From the NCBI GenBank assembly GCA_027214125.1, contig JAPWHF010000011.1, positions 62,001-126,000 of the forward strand: a stretch of DNA of 64,000 bases, read 5' to 3'. The notes beneath the pieces were generated by a model. That model made no database searches. It saw only the letters and a program-made list of their open reading frames with translations, and was not told where the DNA came from. Source of the DNA: Zoogloeaceae bacterium G21618-S1. Lineage in GTDB: Bacteria; Pseudomonadota; Gammaproteobacteria; Burkholderiales; Rhodocyclaceae. Shown one piece after another: positions 17,288-25,985 of this stretch; the first letter of the stretch is position 1, and every line of letters starts with the position of its first letter. The translations under genes and the position numbers were made by a program.

Positions 17288-17306
17288 GTGCGACGAACTG
17301 TCGCAC
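17288..17306. promoter_or_regulatory. Inverted repeat beside the nosZ FNR box
   Basis: GTGCGAC and GTCGCAC are perfect 7-base arms around the spacer GAACT, four bases from the FNR box and 67 before the divergent gene. The geometry suits a dimeric repressor or activator site. The regulator is unknown. Confidence 0.4.
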
Positions 17307-17373
17307 TTACTCTTGGAACCCCGCCAATCAAGGCGCTTCGCCCATCCGCGAGATACCACCCCACCCCAATTTC

Positions 17374-17880
17374 ATGACTGAAACCTTCCGTTCACTGACC
17401 CCGAAATTCACCGCGCTGGGTGCCGTGCTGGCGCTGCTCGCTGCGGCCTTGTACGGGTGGCATCTGTGGACGGCACCGCCCGCCGAGGTATTGCTACCGC
17501 AAGCCGACTGCGACCTCAACACCGGCGCGTGCACACAGGCGCTGCCCACCGGCGCAACGGTTCTCTTCGCCATCGGGCCGCAACCGATCCCGGTGATGGA
17601 AGATATCGACCTGAGCGCCGACTTCACCGGCGAGGCGCCCGACCGCGTTATGGTCGACCTGAACGGAACCACCATGAAAATGGCGGCAAATCAGCCGCAG
17701 TTGCTGCCGGTGGGAAACAACCGCTTCGAAGGCAAGACCGCGCTGTCGGTGTGCATTACCGGCGCCATGCAATGGCAGGCAACGCTGCAGGTGGACTACG
17801 GACGGACGCGCTACCTGCTGCCTTTTATCTTTGATTCGGCGCACAGCAACGACGCAGGCGACAGTCCGCCGCTAGAATGA
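17374..17880 (+). CDS. Hypothetical membrane-anchored periplasmic protein next to PCu(A)C
   Basis: The 168-residue product has one N-terminal transmembrane helix (about residues 13-30) and a periplasmic domain with two paired Cys in ADCDLNTGACTQAL (about 46 and 53), a Met-containing segment NGTTMKMAANQPQLLP and a late Cys in LSVCITGAMQWQA. The product looks like a small beta-sandwich. I do not know a named family. Its stop overlaps the next coding frame region and the copper chaperone starts 47 bases later, so the two are one operon, divergent from nosZ. A role in copper supply is inferred from context only. Confidence 0.75.
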   Translation: MTETFRSLTPKFTALGAVLALLAAALYGWHLWTAPPAEVLLPQADCDLNTGACTQALPTGATVLFAIGPQPIPVMEDIDLSADFTGEAPDRVMVDLNGTTMKMAANQPQLLPVGNNRFEGKTALSVCITGAMQWQATLQVDYGRTRYLLPFIFDSAHSNDAGDSPPLE

Positions 17881-17927
17881 CCGCGCTGACCCGCTCCGAC
17901 CGCCCGCGCCACAAAGAGACCCGCCCC

Positions 17928-18404
17928 ATGCTTTCCAAAAACACTCTGCATCTTGCCATCGCACTCCTGGCGACCAGCCTCGCCCCACTCACGCTGGCAG
18001 CCGGCATGGCGAATGGTGTCGCGATTGAAGACGCCTATGTCCGCCAGATGCCGCCCGCCGCGCCCAACTCGGCCGCCTTCCTGACGGTCATCAACACCAC
18101 CGCCACGCCGATCCGCCTGACGGGTGCCCGCAGCGAGGTTGCCAATACCGTGGAACTGCACGACCACATCCGCGATGGCGACATCCTGCGCATGCGCCGC
18201 ATCGACGGCGTCGACATTCCGGCCGGAAGCCGCGCCGCCTTGGCGCCGGGCGGCAAGCATGTGATGCTGATCGGCCTGAAACAGCCCCTCAAAGCCGGCA
18301 CCATGGTGCAGCTCTTGCTGCAGTTTTCGGATGGCAGCGAGTACACCGTCCACGCCCCCGTCACCCCGGTCCGTGCCGCCGCCATGCCCGGCATGAAGCA
18401 CTGA
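17928..18404 (+). CDS. PCu(A)C-type periplasmic copper chaperone
   Basis: The 158-residue product starts at ATG 17928 with a signal peptide (MLSKNTLHLAIALLATSLAPLTLA). It carries the family's copper motif, His...Met...His-x-Met, in ELHDHIRDGDILRM and GGKHVML, on a cupredoxin-like domain. PCu(A)C proteins deliver Cu(I) to CuA sites of oxidases. Lying divergent from nosZ, it may serve the CuA site of NosZ as well. It ends nine bases before the convergent glutathionylspermidine gene, with no clear terminator between. Confidence 0.88.
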   Translation: MLSKNTLHLAIALLATSLAPLTLAAGMANGVAIEDAYVRQMPPAAPNSAAFLTVINTTATPIRLTGARSEVANTVELHDHIRDGDILRMRRIDGVDIPAGSRAALAPGGKHVMLIGLKQPLKAGTMVQLLLQFSDGSEYTVHAPVTPVRAAAMPGMKH

Positions 18405-18413
18405 AACGACCCC

Positions 18414-20315
18414 TCAAGCGCGCAACAGGTCGGTGTCCTCCACCACCCGCAGCGGCAACAGATCGCTGTCGGTGGTGATCACCACCGACGGATCGACCCG
18501 CACGCACGCCCCGCCATACACGCCGCCAACCGAAAAGGTGCACACCTGCACGTTCAACCCATCGAGTTGCGGCAGGCCAAAAAAAGCTTGATACACCTGA
18601 TCCTGCGCCTCGAACTGTCCCTCAGTCTCGGTCACCAGCCCGTCATGACCGTCGAAGATGCTGATATTGCTACCGCAACGCCCAGCGATCGGCTTGGTCA
18701 CGTAGCCCCCATCCACCGGAAAATCGGCGTCGAGTGCGAAGCGCGCATCGAGCAGATAGGGGTGGTCCGGAAACATCGACCACAAAATGGGCAGGATCGC
18801 CTTGTTGCTCGGAATCAGCGTCCATAGAGGCTCAAATACCACCACATCGCGGCGCAGCAGCACATCCACCAGCCGCGGGGGGCGCGGCGAACCCTCGCCG
18901 GCATTGATCTCGGCCAAAGCGCGCGCGTCCTCATCACACTCGGCACGCAGCTGATCCAGCGCCGTTTCCCACGCCCAGGTCTTCCACACCCAGCGAATCG
19001 GCTGACCATCGACGTCCACCACCTGCCCCTGTGCATTCCAGGCCAGACCCGCGACGCCCTTGATCATCTTGCATGGGATGCCGGCGGCCTCAATGGCCGA
19101 TTTCATGTAGCGAGCGTGGTAGGTCTCTTCCATATCGCGGTCGTGCATGATGTGCAGCACATCGTCCACGCCGCTCTCCTGCCAGGCCTCGACCAGCCCG
19201 TCGAACAATCCGTCACCCGGGCACACCCCGTCGTCGCACCCGAAGTGCTCGGCCCATCGCCCCTGCACCTTGCCCGTTTCCATGTGGCAGGACGCCGAAT
19301 CGGCGTTGTACTCGTAGACTTTCACGCCCCGATCCGACACCGAGAAATCGAAACGACCGGTAATCATCTGGCTGCGCCGGCGATCCCATGACACCTTCAG
19401 GCGCGGCCACAACACCGGCGGAATATTGAAGTGCGCCAATAGTGTGTCGTCGTGCAGCACCGTCTGGGTGGCGTGCATGAACATGGCGTGCAGCTCGTTG
19501 GTGGCCCGCCGCAACTCACGCAACGCCGTTTCGGACACGCGAAAGTACCGGTACTGATCGACCTCGCGATCCGTCAGCCGATGGCCGCCCATCTTGGCGA
19601 TAAATGCCGCCTCATCCGGCTGGCGCGCATCCAGCCAGGGCGCGCGATGCTGCCCCTCATTCTCAACCTGCCCCACTTGCAGATTGAACAGGCCCATGTC
19701 GACCGACTCATGCGCCACCGCGTGCGTGGCGTCATCTGTTTGCAGCATCCAGCCCAGAATCTTCGCCCCCGGCATCTGCGCGGTAATCCAGTAGCCCCCC
19801 GCTGCGTCGATGCGCACCGGCAGCGACCGTGAGTATGTCTGCCCGACCGGCCAAACGTGATGACCCACGTTCTGCTCGATCACGCACACCCGGTCGGCAT
19901 GCACCTCGACAATCACCGCGACATGCCCGGTGACCTCGAACTCGCCGCCCTCGTCCCATATCAGCAAACAGCCCGGCGCCGGATGCCGCCGCGCGCCGTT
20001 GTGAAACGCGTGCAGCGGCAGACGCCGGTCATCCTTCACCACGCGCACCGAGCGCAAGCGGAAGATGTCGTAAGCCATGGGCACATCGTCGAACACGTAG
20101 CCCTTGTTGAGATACAGCCAACGACGTGCGAGCTCGACGCACTGCCACTTGTAGCCCATGTATTCGCCGTCGAGATAGCTGCGATAACTGTGGCGGTCCG
20201 GATACTCCGTCCGGTCGGCCGAGGGGTAGTGAGACGAATACACGGCCACGCCGCCCGCCCCCACACCCAGCATCGTGCCAAACCGCTCCGGCTCATGCGC
20301 CTGCACATCGCTCAT
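18414..20315 (-). CDS. gsp: Bifunctional glutathionylspermidine amidase/synthetase
   Basis: The 633-residue product has the two-domain layout of E. coli GspSA. The N-terminal CHAP amidase domain (about residues 1-200) has the catalytic Cys in GYKWQCVELARRW and His in TGHVAVI. The C-terminal ATP-grasp synthetase domain (about 220-633) includes KVYEYNADSASC, YVTKPIAGRCGSNI and ends with the family's SVGGVYGGACVRVD block. It makes and hydrolyses glutathionylspermidine, used in redox and polyamine control. The length matches the family (about 620). It is monocistronic; a polyamine/GABA-type transporter elsewhere in the window may be metabolically related. Confidence 0.93.
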   Translation of the reverse strand: MSDVQAHEPERFGTMLGVGAGGVAVYSSHYPSADRTEYPDRHSYRSYLDGEYMGYKWQCVELARRWLYLNKGYVFDDVPMAYDIFRLRSVRVVKDDRRLPLHAFHNGARRHPAPGCLLIWDEGGEFEVTGHVAVIVEVHADRVCVIEQNVGHHVWPVGQTYSRSLPVRIDAAGGYWITAQMPGAKILGWMLQTDDATHAVAHESVDMGLFNLQVGQVENEGQHRAPWLDARQPDEAAFIAKMGGHRLTDREVDQYRYFRVSETALRELRRATNELHAMFMHATQTVLHDDTLLAHFNIPPVLWPRLKVSWDRRRSQMITGRFDFSVSDRGVKVYEYNADSASCHMETGKVQGRWAEHFGCDDGVCPGDGLFDGLVEAWQESGVDDVLHIMHDRDMEETYHARYMKSAIEAAGIPCKMIKGVAGLAWNAQGQVVDVDGQPIRWVWKTWAWETALDQLRAECDEDARALAEINAGEGSPRPPRLVDVLLRRDVVVFEPLWTLIPSNKAILPILWSMFPDHPYLLDARFALDADFPVDGGYVTKPIAGRCGSNISIFDGHDGLVTETEGQFEAQDQVYQAFFGLPQLDGLNVQVCTFSVGGVYGGACVRVDPSVVITTDSDLLPLRVVEDTDLLRA

Positions 20316-20498
20316 TCAAACCACTCCTTGGTCCCATTGTCTGCCTTGCCACTATCGGCTTCGACGGCGCAAAGCGCCACCGGTTCAGCCCCGCCCGGCC
20401 TGCCTTGCGCTATCACGCATCGGCGGCAAGCAGCTAACATGAATGACATCATGGCGCTTTTACAGGCCTTGCCGATGACACATCACCCGAGGACCGGA

Positions 20499-23312
20499 AT
20501 GCGTCAGTACTACCACCTGCTGCTCGTCTGCCTGTTCATGCTGTCCCATGGCGCGGCATGGGCCGATGCCGCCACGGCAGCCGGCACGGGCATGCCGCTT
20601 CGGGTACTGAGCATATTTTTCGGCCACCGTGACACGCCCTACGAGATCCTGCTTGAAGAGGGCCTGCGCACGGGTTTCAGCGCCACCGCCGAGCAGCCCC
20701 CCATGGTGTTGGAGAGCGTCTATCTGGACATGATCGACAACTATGATCCGGCGCGCGCCAAACTCATCAATCAGGCACTCAAACTCAAGCATGACGCGCG
20801 GCCGCCCTTTGGTGCGGTGATCCTCAGCGGCTTGCCCAGCAAGCAGTTCATGCGGGAATATGGTCGCTGGTTGAGCGACGGCCCGGTCATCCAGATCGAA
20901 AGCGACTTCATCGACATCCCCGCTACCATCGAGACCGGGCGATTCTCGCTGCGCCACACGCTGGCCATCGCAGAAACTGCTGCCGATGCGCTTGCCATGC
21001 TGCCGCACACCCGTGCGTTATGGGTTGTCGCCGGAACAGGCCGGGGCGACGTCGCGGCACTTGACGCGGCGCGTTCGCAACTTGCCGCATTCAACAGCCG
21101 CGTCAGTGTTCGTTTCATCGAGGTCAAAGACACCGAAACACTGCTCGCCGAGCTTGCCACAGCACCTCGCGACACGGCCCTGCTGTACCTGCGCGCCTCA
21201 CGCGACAGCACAGGGCAACGGCTCATTCCCGCCACTGTCGGTCAGCAGTTGGCACACGCGGCCAACATGCCGATGTTCTGTATTTATGAGCCGATCCTGC
21301 TGCAAAGCGATTGCGTGGGGGGCCGAGTCTCGGCCGGCTCGCAAACCGGCAGAACGGCTGCCGATCTGATCCGGCAACTGCTGAGCGACCACGACGCCGG
21401 GCCTGCCGTGCAGTTGCTGCCCGCGCCCCCACGCTACCGGTGGCCGCAGATCGAGCGCTGGAAAATCCACCGTGCCACACTCCCGGCCGGCGCCGCCCTG
21501 ATCGATTACACGCCGTCGATCTACGAACGCTACAAAAATCAGGTCTGGAGCGGCGTGCTGGTCCTCGGTCTGCTCGCCGCCGCGCTGCTCGGACTGATGT
21601 GGGCACTGGGCCAGTACCGCAAACAGCGCGACACCCTGGCGGAATTCGAGCAACGCTGGCATCTGGCTCTGGACAATGCAGGCCAGGGCGTCTGGGATCT
21701 CGACCTGCGCAGCGGCGATGCTTTTTATGCGCCAGGCTGGCTGGCCATGCTCAACCTTGAGCACACCACCAACGACCCCGGAGTTCGCGAAGCCCACATT
21801 CATCCGGCCGACCAAAAGCGGGTCGCGTCCCACCTGCAGCAACATCTGTCGGGCCGTATACCGCACTTCGAAAGCGAGCACCGCATGGTGCGAGCCGACA
21901 ACACCACGCTCTGGGTACGCGAGCGCGGCCAGGTGGTACGCCGCGACAAGCTGGGCGCGCCCCTGCGCTTCATCGCTTCCATGCAGGACATCACCGAACA
22001 GCGCTTCGCCCAGGATCACATTCACCACATGGCGACGCACGACACCCTCACCGGCCTGCCCAACAGAACCCTGCTGACAGATCGGCTCGAGCGCGCCATG
22101 GGCCGTGCCCGCCGCATGGGCAACCGGGTGGCGGTGATTTTCATGGATCTGGACCATTTCAAGACCGTCAATGACACGCTCGGCCACCCGATTGGCGATC
22201 TGCTGCTGATTGCCGTGGCCGGACGAATGATGCCGCACCTGCGTGAGACCGATACGATCAGCCGGCAAGGCGGCGACGAATTCGTGATCCTGCTGCCTGA
22301 ATTGAACAGCGCCGGCGACGCGGCGCATGTTTGCGAAAAGCTGCAACGCGAAATGGACGAACCGGTCACGCTAGATGGACGCACGCTGCGGATCTCGGTA
22401 TCGATGGGAGTTGCCATGTACCCCGACGATGGCGACACCGTCGAAACACTCCTGCAAAAGGCCGACGTCGCGCTCTACCAGGTCAAGAACGCCGGCCGCG
22501 GTGACTACCGCTTTTTCTCGGCCGACATGAACCGCGAACTGGAAGACCAGTTCGACCTGGAGTCCCGGATGAGCACCGCCCTCAGCAACGGGCACATCCG
22601 ATGGTGGTACCAACCGCAAATCGATCTGGCCACCGGCGCCATCGTCGGTGCCGAAGCATTGGCGCGCTGGATTCAGCCCGATGGCAAGAGCATCTCCCCC
22701 GACACCTTCATCCCCGTCGCGGAGAAGTTCGGCCACATTCAACGACTGGGTGAGCTGGCACTGCGGTCGGCCTGCCGCGAGGCGTGCAAATGGGCGCAGG
22801 CCTGCGGACGCCCCATCCCGGTGGCGGTCAATCTTTCGGCCGTTCAGTTCCGCCGCCCCGGGCTGACCGAGATGGTGCGTACCATACTGACCGAAACGGG
22901 GCTTGCCGCTGAGCACCTGATTCTTGAAATCACCGAGTCCGTGCTGATGGAAGACAACATCACCACCCGCGAAACACTGGCCGGCCTTGCCAGTCTCGGT
23001 CTCGGGCTATCGATCGACGACTTCGGTACAGGCTACTCCAGCCTGGCCTACCTGAAGCGCTTCCCGGTGAACCATCTGAAAATCGACAGGGCCTTCATCG
23101 TCGACCTGGACTGCGATCCGGAGAGCGATACCATCGTCCGCACCATCGTCCAGCTCGGTCACAACCTGAACCTCCAGGTCGTGGCCGAAGGCGTGGAGTC
23201 GGCGGCGCAGGCCGACCAGCTTCGCAGCTACGGTTGCGACATGGCTCAAGGCTATTTTTATCACCGCGCCCTGCCCCCGGAACACTTCTTGCAAGTACTC
23301 CATCACGCCTGA
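20499..23312 (+). CDS. Periplasmic-sensor PAS-GGDEF-EAL protein (c-di-GMP turnover)
   Basis: I chose ATG 20499 because GAGG lies six bases upstream and a signal peptide follows (MRQYYHLLLVCLFMLSHGAAWA); the frame is open far upstream but antisense to the previous gene. Residues about 30-340 form a periplasmic-binding-protein-like sensor, then one transmembrane helix (about 352-375), a PAS domain with PAC (about 385-505), a GGDEF domain with an intact RQGGDEF at about 587-593 and an EAL domain with AEALARW (about 717), LEITESVL and DDFGTGYSS. Both enzymatic sites look intact, so the net activity is undecided. It would couple an extracellular ligand to biofilm or motility control. Confidence 0.9.
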   Translation: MRQYYHLLLVCLFMLSHGAAWADAATAAGTGMPLRVLSIFFGHRDTPYEILLEEGLRTGFSATAEQPPMVLESVYLDMIDNYDPARAKLINQALKLKHDARPPFGAVILSGLPSKQFMREYGRWLSDGPVIQIESDFIDIPATIETGRFSLRHTLAIAETAADALAMLPHTRALWVVAGTGRGDVAALDAARSQLAAFNSRVSVRFIEVKDTETLLAELATAPRDTALLYLRASRDSTGQRLIPATVGQQLAHAANMPMFCIYEPILLQSDCVGGRVSAGSQTGRTAADLIRQLLSDHDAGPAVQLLPAPPRYRWPQIERWKIHRATLPAGAALIDYTPSIYERYKNQVWSGVLVLGLLAAALLGLMWALGQYRKQRDTLAEFEQRWHLALDNAGQGVWDLDLRSGDAFYAPGWLAMLNLEHTTNDPGVREAHIHPADQKRVASHLQQHLSGRIPHFESEHRMVRADNTTLWVRERGQVVRRDKLGAPLRFIASMQDITEQRFAQDHIHHMATHDTLTGLPNRTLLTDRLERAMGRARRMGNRVAVIFMDLDHFKTVNDTLGHPIGDLLLIAVAGRMMPHLRETDTISRQGGDEFVILLPELNSAGDAAHVCEKLQREMDEPVTLDGRTLRISVSMGVAMYPDDGDTVETLLQKADVALYQVKNAGRGDYRFFSADMNRELEDQFDLESRMSTALSNGHIRWWYQPQIDLATGAIVGAEALARWIQPDGKSISPDTFIPVAEKFGHIQRLGELALRSACREACKWAQACGRPIPVAVNLSAVQFRRPGLTEMVRTILTETGLAAEHLILEITESVLMEDNITTRETLAGLASLGLGLSIDDFGTGYSSLAYLKRFPVNHLKIDRAFIVDLDCDPESDTIVRTIVQLGHNLNLQVVAEGVESAAQADQLRSYGCDMAQGYFYHRALPPEHFLQVLHHA

Positions 23313-23507
23313 CGCCGACGACCTGTACCGCATCGGAATAGATGCGTACAAGCGCACGAAAAACATCGGCTCAAACGGCGCCCCACGGGCATTTTTGGGG
23401 GCTGGCGTATAGTAGTGCAGTGCCCACGACTGAAACGCCGGGCGACGGAAATGCCCCAAACAAGTGCATACGGCAACCATGGTATGCACAGTCCTCAGGG
23501 AGGAGCC

Positions 23508-24989
23508 ATGCCGAAAATTGATTGGAATGCGTATGCCTGCGACGGCCTGTACGACGAGCTTTTGGCCAGTGCGGGCAAGCCCCGGCCCGCCGCCCGGGCA
23601 GTATGCGACTACCTGAGTTCGATCGACACACAGGAAGTTCGCAATCTGAAGGCCGCGGCGGAAGTCGCGATCCAGGTCATGGGCATCACCTTCACCGTTT
23701 ACTCCGATGGCGACATGATTGACCGTGCCTGGCCCTTCGACATCGTGCCGCGCATCATCCCCAGCCACGAGTGGGATCACGTTGAAACCGGCCTCAAGCA
23801 ACGCGTCAAGGCGCTCAACCTGTTCATTGACGATCTCTACAACGAACAGCGCATCATCAAGGACGGTGTTTTTCCGGCCGAACTGCTGGAGCAATCGGTT
23901 AACTTCCGTCAGCAATGTGTCGGCATTCACCCGCCGGGTGGCATCTGGGCCCACATCTGCGGCTCCGACCTCGTCCGTGACAAGGACGGCACGATCTACG
24001 TGCTCGAAGACAACCTGCGCATTCCCTCCGGCGTGTCCTACATGCTCGAGAACCGCAACGTCAGCAAACGCGTGATGCCAGAGCTGTTCCAGACCGGCCG
24101 CATCCTGCCGGTGGACGACTATCCGGCGCAACTCCACGACATGCTCGCCGCCATGTCACCACGCAAAATCAACGAGCCGAACATCGTCGTGCTCACCCCC
24201 GGCATTTACAACTCGGCCTACTATGAGCACGCCTTCCTGGCGCAGCAAATGGGTGTGGATCTGGTCGAAGGCTCCGATCTGATCGTGGGCTCCGACGACT
24301 GCGTGTATATGCGGACGATCGACGGGCTGGTCCACGTGGATGTGATCTACCGCCGGGTCGATGACTTGTTCATCGATCCCGAGGTCTTCAATCCCGAATC
24401 GACGCTTGGCGTGCCCGGCGTCATGCGTGCGTGGCGCAAGGGCAACGTCGCCCTGTGCAACGCACCGGGCGCGGGCGTTGCCGACGATAAGGTGGTGTAT
24501 GCCTATGTACCGGAGATCATCCGCTACTACCTCGACGCCGACCCCATCTTGCCCAATGTACCGAGCTATCTGTGCATGCGCGAGGACGACCGCAACTACG
24601 TGCTGGCCAATCTCGACAAACTCGTCGTCAAGCCGGCCAACGAGTCCGGCGGCTACGGCATGCTCATCGGCCCGCACTCGAGCACCGAAGAACAAGCCCG
24701 GTTTGCCGAACTGATCAAGGCCAACCCGCGCAACTACATGGCGCAGCCCACCCTCAGTCTGTCCGTCACCCCAACGCTCACCGACGACGCCGTCGAGCCT
24801 CGCCATGTCGACCTGCGCCCCTTCATTCTGTCCTCAGGGTCCGACATCTATGTGACCACCGGCGGGCTGACCCGTGTTGCACTGGTCAAGGGCTCGCTCG
24901 TCGTCAACTCCTCGCAAGGTGGCGGCAGCAAGGATACCTGGATCGTCGACACTTCAGGACAGGGGCAAGTCCAAGGACAAGGGAGCTGA
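23508..24989 (+). CDS. Circularly permuted ATP-grasp protein (DUF407 type)
   Basis: The 493-residue product matches the circularly permuted ATP-grasp family: VFPAELLEQSVNFRQQCVGI, GSDLVRDKDGTIYVLEDNLRIPSGVSYMLENR and the C-terminal LVVKPANESGGYGMLIGP and SLVVNSSQGGGSKDTW blocks. The family is thought to ligate amino-acid or amine substrates and is almost always next to an alpha-E gene, as here two bases downstream. ATG 23508 follows an AGGGAGGAG ribosome site. The pathway product is not known. The usual third partners (transglutaminase-like, proteasome-like) are absent. Confidence 0.9.
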   Translation: MPKIDWNAYACDGLYDELLASAGKPRPAARAVCDYLSSIDTQEVRNLKAAAEVAIQVMGITFTVYSDGDMIDRAWPFDIVPRIIPSHEWDHVETGLKQRVKALNLFIDDLYNEQRIIKDGVFPAELLEQSVNFRQQCVGIHPPGGIWAHICGSDLVRDKDGTIYVLEDNLRIPSGVSYMLENRNVSKRVMPELFQTGRILPVDDYPAQLHDMLAAMSPRKINEPNIVVLTPGIYNSAYYEHAFLAQQMGVDLVEGSDLIVGSDDCVYMRTIDGLVHVDVIYRRVDDLFIDPEVFNPESTLGVPGVMRAWRKGNVALCNAPGAGVADDKVVYAYVPEIIRYYLDADPILPNVPSYLCMREDDRNYVLANLDKLVVKPANESGGYGMLIGPHSSTEEQARFAELIKANPRNYMAQPTLSLSVTPTLTDDAVEPRHVDLRPFILSSGSDIYVTTGGLTRVALVKGSLVVNSSQGGGSKDTWIVDTSGQGQVQGQGS

Positions 24990-24991
24990 AC

Positions 24992-25954
24992 ATGCTGTCA
25001 CGTGTAGCCGAAAACCTCTACTGGATGGCACGCTATCTGGAGCGCGCCGAAGACACCGCCCGCCTGGTGCGGGTCAGCCGCCACCTGATGCTCGACTTCC
25101 CCGGCACCGCCACACTCGGCTGGTCATCACTCATATCGATCAGCGGTGCGGACGAAATCTTTGACGAGTACTACACCGAGCGCGACGCCGCAAACGTACT
25201 GACCTTCCTGTGCGCAGACCGCCGCTACAGCGGCTCGGTCCTTGGTGCGCTCGCGGCCGCCCGCGAAAACCTCCGCACCACCCGCGAAGTCATGCCGCGC
25301 GAAGTGTGGGAAGAAGTGAACCGGCTGTTCCTTGAATGCTCCGAAATCTTCAGCGGCACCATCGACCTGCGCCGACTCGACGACTTCCTGCGCGTGGTGA
25401 TCCGCGGCTGCCAGGCGCTGACCGGCATGCTCGACGGCAGTCTGAGCGACACCCCGGCGCGGACCTTCTGCGCCGTCGGCGGCTATCTTGAACGCGCGGA
25501 CATGATCACCCGCATCCTCGACGTCCGCTCGGCCAATCTGCTGCCGCGCACACCCGACGATCTCACCCCCTTCGAGAACCTGCAGTGGATGAGTGTGCTC
25601 AAATCGCTGTCGGCCTATCAGATGTACCGCCAGCATGTCCGGCTGCGGGTCCGCGGGCCCGATGTGGTACGTTTCATCCTGCTCAACCCGCAGTTCCCGC
25701 GCGCCTTGTACCGCTGCCTGAACAATCTGCATCGCAAGCTGTACACGCTGCCCAGAGCAACGCTGGCGTGCCAGCGTGTGACGGAGCTGCTCGGCATGCT
25801 GGCGACCGAAGACGCCGCCAGCCTGGCCGACTCACCCGACCGGCTTCACGCCTTTGTGGATGAGCTTCAACTGGGTTTCAGCCGGGCGCACGAAGCGATT
25901 CAGGGCACCTGGTTCGCCGGTGTCGACAGTCCGGCGCCCGTCGTGGCCGACTGA
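24992..25954 (+). CDS. Alpha-E domain protein, partner of the ATP-grasp gene
   Basis: The 320-residue, almost wholly helical product begins MLSRVAENLYWMARYLERAED, the hallmark start of alpha-E domain proteins, and continues with NLRTTREVMPREVWEEVN and GGYLERADMITRILDVR. It is encoded immediately after the circularly permuted ATP-grasp gene and probably forms a complex or pathway with it. GGGAG before ATG 24992 decides the start. A strong bidirectional terminator follows. Confidence 0.9.
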   Translation: MLSRVAENLYWMARYLERAEDTARLVRVSRHLMLDFPGTATLGWSSLISISGADEIFDEYYTERDAANVLTFLCADRRYSGSVLGALAAARENLRTTREVMPREVWEEVNRLFLECSEIFSGTIDLRRLDDFLRVVIRGCQALTGMLDGSLSDTPARTFCAVGGYLERADMITRILDVRSANLLPRTPDDLTPFENLQWMSVLKSLSAYQMYRQHVRLRVRGPDVVRFILLNPQFPRALYRCLNNLHRKLYTLPRATLACQRVTELLGMLATEDAASLADSPDRLHAFVDELQLGFSRAHEAIQGTWFAGVDSPAPVVAD

Positions 25955-25956
25955 AT

Positions 25957-25984
25957 AAAAAACCCGGGGAGACCCGGGTTTTTT
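25957..25984. terminator. Bidirectional terminator between alpha-E gene and ccmI
   Basis: AAAAAACCCGGG and CCCGGGTTTTTT form a perfect 12-bp stem with a GAGA loop. T-tracts exist in both directions, so it can end the plus-strand alpha-E transcript and the minus-strand ccm transcript. Confidence 0.92.
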
Positions 25985-25985
25985 A

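Noticed and set aside
19857-20498. Upstream extension of the GGDEF-EAL reading frame
   Set aside because: It runs antisense through the glutathionylspermidine gene and lacks a signal; the ATG at 20499 has a ribosome site and signal peptide.
23380-23410. Possible hairpin or promoter before the ATP-grasp gene
   Set aside because: The G-rich and T-rich stretch gives no stable stem with a tract in the right place, and the -10-like TATAGTAG has no convincing -35.
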